Translations under genes and position numbers: made by a program
Shown: in pieces, positions 61,169 to 64,000 of the stretch
Layout of the letters: each line of letters starts with the position of its first letter
Numbering within the stretch: position 1 is the first letter of the stretch
The notes under the pieces: model-generated
Told to the model about the DNA's origin: nothing
What the model saw: only the letters and a program-made list of their open reading frames with translations
Databases searched by the model: none
NCBI RefSeq assembly: GCF_000308675.1
Contig: NZ_BAGE01000018.1
Location: 466,883 to 530,882, forward strand
Reading direction: 5' to 3'
Source: Nocardia paucivorans NBRC 100373
GTDB taxonomy: Bacteria; Actinomycetota; Actinomycetes; Mycobacteriales; Mycobacteriaceae
Length of the DNA stretch: 64,000 bases

Positions 61169-61172
61169 GCGA

Positions 61173-61210
61173 ATCCCGGCCCCGGATCAGCGTCCGGGGT
61201 CGGCCGGGAT
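61173..61210. terminator. bidirectional terminator hairpin
   Basis: ATCCCGGC-CCCGGA pairs with TCCGGG-(GTCG)-GCCGGGAT: a 14-bp stem with one 4-base bulge and a 6-base loop. It lies just after the echA8 stop and includes the stop codon of the convergent Hsp70-like gene (61187). Confidence 0.6.
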
Positions 61211-62233
61211 ACCCACGACCCGGGCGGTCCGCGGTTGGTCCCCGGGTTGCGCCGAGCCGTCCTGGGCGGTGAGCAGACCGGCCACCGTCGCCCCGAGACC
61301 CAAGGTGACGGCCGCCGCGGCGACGAGTTTGCGGCGGTCGACGCGGGAGGGGTGTGGCGGCACGCGGATACCGGTGCCGCTCCGGGCCATCCGCACTTCG
61401 GCGACCGGGCGTTCGGCCGCGATCAGGACCGCGCCGCGGGCGGAGACGTACTCCGGTTCGGCGTCGTAGACGATCGGCAGGTCGATGATCTCGGCCAGTT
61501 GTATGCGCAGGTCGAGATTGCGGGCGCAGCCGCCCAACAGAACCAGGGCCTCGGGATCGACCTGGGATTTCTCGATCATCCGTTGCAGCAGCTCCGCCGA
61601 GTACCGCAGACCCTCGGGGAACAGTTCGGCGAGGTCGTTGTGGGTTACGACCGTCCGGGTGGAGCCGCCCAGGTCGGTCGCGGTGATCACCTTGCTGCGA
61701 CCGAGGGCCTCTCGGTGCCGGCGGCTGGTGGCCTGGTCGATACGTACCCCTTCGTGCGCGAGCCGTCGACACAGCAGGGTGTCGAAGTTGTCGCCGCCGG
61801 GGGCGACGCTGTGGGCGTCGAGCAGGATCGAATCGGTACGGCAGTCGACGAGAGTGAGGGTGAGGCCGGAGCTGCCCAGGTCGTAGAGGGCCACAACGCC
61901 TTCGTCGGTGAGGGCGCCGGTGAACCGCAGATAGCGCAGTTGGGCCAGTGGCTCGTCGACAATGGTGAGTTGGATTCGACCCGCCGCGGCCCGGACCGCG
62001 TCCGCGTGCCGCTCGCTGCGGCAGGTCACGGCGGTGGCGGTGATGAGCTCGTCGCGTTGACCGGCTGCGGTGCGCATGCGCTGGATGGCGGTGAAGACCG
62101 GCTCCTCGACGCCGGCCCCCCGCCGCAGCGGGACATGGCAGTAGTCGATCGGCGGTAGGTGCGGCTGATCGGAATGGGTCAGTACGGCGTGTGCGCCTCC
62201 GGCACCCGCCGATACCCCTAGGACCAGCACCAT
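61187..62233 (-). CDS. Hsp70/actin-fold ATPase-like protein with C-terminal membrane segment
   Basis: 348-residue protein related to the Hsp70 nucleotide-binding domain. The phosphate-1 loop is LVLGVSAGAGGAHAVL (no Asp-Gly-Thr consensus), phosphate-2 is LYDLGSSGLTLTLVD, and the adenosine motif is LVLLGGCARNLDLR. Only about 290 residues of ATPase-like fold exist, with no substrate-binding domain. It ends with a hydrophobic segment VAAAAVTLGLGATVAGLLTA (about 308-328) and a short tail, so it probably sits at the membrane with its ATPase-like part inside. The changed phosphate-1 loop makes activity uncertain. It converges with echA8 and lies downstream of MarR on the same strand. Confidence 0.78.
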   Translation of the reverse strand: MVLVLGVSAGAGGAHAVLTHSDQPHLPPIDYCHVPLRRGAGVEEPVFTAIQRMRTAAGQRDELITATAVTCRSERHADAVRAAAGRIQLTIVDEPLAQLRYLRFTGALTDEGVVALYDLGSSGLTLTLVDCRTDSILLDAHSVAPGGDNFDTLLCRRLAHEGVRIDQATSRRHREALGRSKVITATDLGGSTRTVVTHNDLAELFPEGLRYSAELLQRMIEKSQVDPEALVLLGGCARNLDLRIQLAEIIDLPIVYDAEPEYVSARGAVLIAAERPVAEVRMARSGTGIRVPPHPSRVDRRKLVAAAAVTLGLGATVAGLLTAQDGSAQPGDQPRTARVVGIPADPGR

Positions 62234-62344
62234 GGACCAATGGTGCGCCCTGGGCGTGACCTTGCCAAGAGGCTCGTTCGATAAATTTGCGGCTTGGATG
62301 CGCCGCTGTTATTCGATCGTCGCCGCAAAAACATGAAAGACCGA

Positions 62345-62917
62345 TCAGTCTTTATCGGGGGGTGTCGATGGATCATGCGCCCCCGTCCAGCGCACCGGTT
62401 CGGACCCGGTGTCGAAATCGCCCGCCGCGTGACGGAACTCTGTGAGCAACTGCAACAGGGTGCCCAACCGGTCCGGTGGTAGTCCAGGGCGGTCGAAAAC
62501 CTGCTCGTTCAGGTAAACGGTCGCCTCGGCGGCCAATTTCCTTCCCTCTTCGGTGATCTCGATCAGCGTCGCCCGCCGGTCGCTCGGATGCGGCACCCGA
62601 ACCACCAGACCCGCCGCCTGAAGGCGATCCACGGTATTGGTCACACTCGTCGGATGCACCTGCAACCGGGCACTGGCCTTGGCCATCGGCAGCGCGCCGG
62701 TCGAACTGAAATTCAACAGCATGAGCAGTTCGTAGCGGGAAAAGGTCAAACCCGTCGGGCGTAAGGCCTCGTCCACCCGCGCCATTACGATCTGCTGGGC
62801 CCGCACCAGAGATGTCACCGCCGCCATTCCGTCGGCCATCGTGCCCCAGCCGTGCTCCACCCATTGGCGGTGAGCCTCTTGGATCGGGTCGAGCGGCAGC
62901 GGGCGGGGGCGAGACAT
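62345..62917 (-). CDS. MarR family transcriptional regulator
   Basis: 190-residue regulator with winged helix-turn-helix (LPMAKASARLQVHPTSVTNTVDRLQ, in pieces, about 85-110) and wing VVRVPHPSDRRATLIEIT. The N-terminal LDPIQEAHRQWVEHGWG is common to a group of actinobacterial MarR proteins. The ATG at 62917 begins SRPRPLPLDP; an ATG four codons upstream (62929) is also possible. It lies 111 bp upstream of the Hsp70-like gene on the same strand. The ligand is unknown. Confidence 0.88.
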   Translation of the reverse strand: MSRPRPLPLDPIQEAHRQWVEHGWGTMADGMAAVTSLVRAQQIVMARVDEALRPTGLTFSRYELLMLLNFSSTGALPMAKASARLQVHPTSVTNTVDRLQAAGLVVRVPHPSDRRATLIEITEEGRKLAAEATVYLNEQVFDRPGLPPDRLGTLLQLLTEFRHAAGDFDTGSEPVRWTGAHDPSTPPDKD

Positions 62918-63053
62918 GCCGTTGATCATCGCATGTACCCGGTAGCGGTAAGAGTTGTGTGTTGGACGTGGGTTCCGGATGTGACGGACCCGGTCGATCC
63001 CACCGCCGACACCGCCGCGCGGGGGCACGGTATCGGCTCCCACCGGGCAGGGG

Positions 63054-63878
63054 ATGCCGTGGGGACGACCCTCCGGCCCCAAAGGCGCGCCGACCGCCGA
63101 ACCGGGTAGGCCGGGGCGAAACACCGGGGCGAAGCCGCGCCGGAATATATCGTCCATCCTGTGGAAAAGCGGTGACGGTATCGCGGACGGCGCCGAGATC
63201 GCACGCCGGTTGGCCGAACGACACGATCTGGCGGTGGTGGGATTCGACCGTCCCGGGCTCGACCCGGAGGTATTGCTCGAACTGGCGGCGGCCGTGGACG
63301 ATGTGCTCACCCGGCACCCCTACATCGATCTGCGGGAGGTTGCCGTCGCTCCTTGCGGTGGCGAAACCTCGCAACTCGAATGGGGCCGGGCCGACGGCGC
63401 CACCGGCCCGGCCACGTTCGTTCACCGCATTGTCCTCGACAGCCGCATCGCCCGTGATCCCCGACCATTCGTCGAGTACGTGCGCGGTGCGGTGCGGTCG
63501 GGTCTGCTTGCCCGCGGCTCCCAGACACGACCGATCTACTCGACCGTGGTCCGGGAGTTCGGCCATGCCCTCGATGTAATGGGACTGTTTCGCGCCCGCG
63601 CCGCAGTGGAACCGGCCCTGATCGTCGAGTATTCACGTCGGGACCGAAGCCGTATCGCCGAATGGCGGAACGAGATGAGTGGCTGTTCGTTCCACAACAA
63701 CCGACTCCACCCGGGTATGGCCATGGCGGATGCCTTCACCGAGGTTTTCCTCGAGGGCGCCGCGGCCCGTCCACCGGCACGTGTCCTGCACGACCTGCTG
63801 GTGGCCACGGCGCAGGCACCGGTGCCGCCGACACCCGATGGGCCCGATACGGTTCGAACGCTCTCAGCAGTCTGCTGA
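63054..63878 (+). CDS. zincin-like protein with degenerate HExxH motif
   Basis: 274-residue protein with no firm family assignment. Its most telling part is IYSTVVREFGHALDVMG (161-177), which matches the helix of zinc metalloproteases whose motif is HEFGHAL; here the first His is Arg167 (CGG), while Glu168 and His171 remain. About 55 residues on, ADAFTEVFLEGAAARP carries a candidate third ligand Glu. A VVGFDRPGLDPEVL segment and a conserved-looking EWGRADG precede it. The ATG at 63054 gives a Pro/Arg-rich leader; the true start may be further in. Likely a catalytically dead or altered zincin. Confidence 0.6.
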   Translation: MPWGRPSGPKGAPTAEPGRPGRNTGAKPRRNISSILWKSGDGIADGAEIARRLAERHDLAVVGFDRPGLDPEVLLELAAAVDDVLTRHPYIDLREVAVAPCGGETSQLEWGRADGATGPATFVHRIVLDSRIARDPRPFVEYVRGAVRSGLLARGSQTRPIYSTVVREFGHALDVMGLFRARAAVEPALIVEYSRRDRSRIAEWRNEMSGCSFHNNRLHPGMAMADAFTEVFLEGAAARPPARVLHDLLVATAQAPVPPTPDGPDTVRTLSAVC

Positions 63879-63907
63879 TCGGTGGTGCCGGTGGTCTCGG
63901 TGGTGGT

Positions 63908-64000
63908 GTGGGTGCTCTGAGTGGTCAGATACTGCTGACCGACCGGCTGCCTACGCTCGACGAAATCGAAGCCGCCCTGAGAACCGGAGCTGCGGGGGGG
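63908..64000 (+). CDS. possible partial gene at right edge
   Basis: A frame open to the window end reads GALSGQILLTDRLPTLDEIE after a GTG at 63908, preceded by a Gly-rich hydrophobic stretch. It has coding-like composition but no ribosome binding site, and the gene, if real, continues outside the window. Could also be the continuation of the zincin-like gene in another frame. Confidence 0.2.
   Translation, partial: MGALSGQILLTDRLPTLDEIEAALRTGAAGG

Noticed and set aside
1..64000. tRNA, rRNA, insertion sequence, prophage or biosynthetic gene cluster
   Set aside because: No cloverleaf with a T-loop consensus, no transposase or integrase motifs, no phage structural genes and no PKS/NRPS modules were seen by reading; a covariance-model scan would settle small RNAs.

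Overview
The window is chromosomal DNA from a high-GC mycolic-acid-type actinomycete, most likely Nocardia or a close relative. The signs are uniformly high GC with many GTG starts, a mycothiol-dependent enzyme family member, an AccA3/AccD5/AccE acyl-CoA carboxylase set, a PknB-type serine/threonine kinase, and a left half whose gene order (lhr, lat-lrp-pcd, accA3, sseA, maf, accE5-accD5, birA, PH protein, GtrA, purK-purE, fadE25) matches, as I recall it, the Rv3296 to Rv3274c region of Mycobacterium tuberculosis. I see no rRNA, tRNA, CRISPR array, intact insertion sequence or prophage.

Layout. 0-7.7 kb: Lhr-type helicase running off the left edge, histidine phosphatase, Ser/Thr kinase, small unknown protein, beta-propeller lipoprotein. 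7.8-11.3 kb: lysine degradation unit (L-lysine 6-transaminase, Lrp-type regulator, divergent semialdehyde/P6C dehydrogenase). 11.3-21.1 kb: patatin, biotinylated carboxylase subunit AccA3, a rhodanese that has lost its catalytic Cys, a SufR-like regulator, Maf, AccE, AccD5, BirA. 21.2-26.2 kb: PH-domain protein, two-component system, GtrA protein, purK-purE. 26.3-35.1 kb: an unusual P450, flavin oxidoreductases, GNAT, FadE25 with an upstream TetR gene and paired operators, S51 peptidase, DinB/mycothiol enzyme, HIT protein. 35.3-38.3 kb: proton-translocating transhydrogenase pntAA-pntAB-pntB, then an AAA+ ATPase. 39.6-46.3 kb: AraC regulator, thioesterase, SDR, and a branched-chain 2-oxoacid dehydrogenase operon with a divergent AsnC regulator. 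46.4-54.6 kb: an active-type sulfurtransferase, exported HNH nuclease, HelZ-type SNF2 helicase with SWIM partner, amidohydrolase, DUF2157 membrane protein. 54.7-61.2 kb: valine catabolic operon (mmsA, acyl-CoA dehydrogenase, 3-hydroxyisobutyryl-CoA hydrolase, mmsB), a decayed vapBC pair and an EchA8-type hydratase. 61.2-64 kb: truncated Hsp70-like membrane protein, MarR regulator and a degenerate zincin-like protein.

How the genes work together. The Bkd complex, the valine operon, an enoyl-CoA hydratase and the AccA3-AccD5-AccE carboxylase with BirA could together carry valine carbon from 2-oxoisovalerate to methylmalonyl-CoA. Lat and Pcd carry lysine to 2-aminoadipate. The transhydrogenase links NADH and NADPH pools.

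Most of the window is ordinary housekeeping DNA. The items that stand out are enzymes with altered key residues (Cys-less SseA-like rhodanese, P450 without ExxR, HExxH-less zincin), short tandem repeats placed in divergent promoter regions or across stop codons, a pair of near-identical 17-bp operators upstream of fadE25, and a pseudogenised toxin-antitoxin pair. I found no convincing complete novel defence or mobile system.
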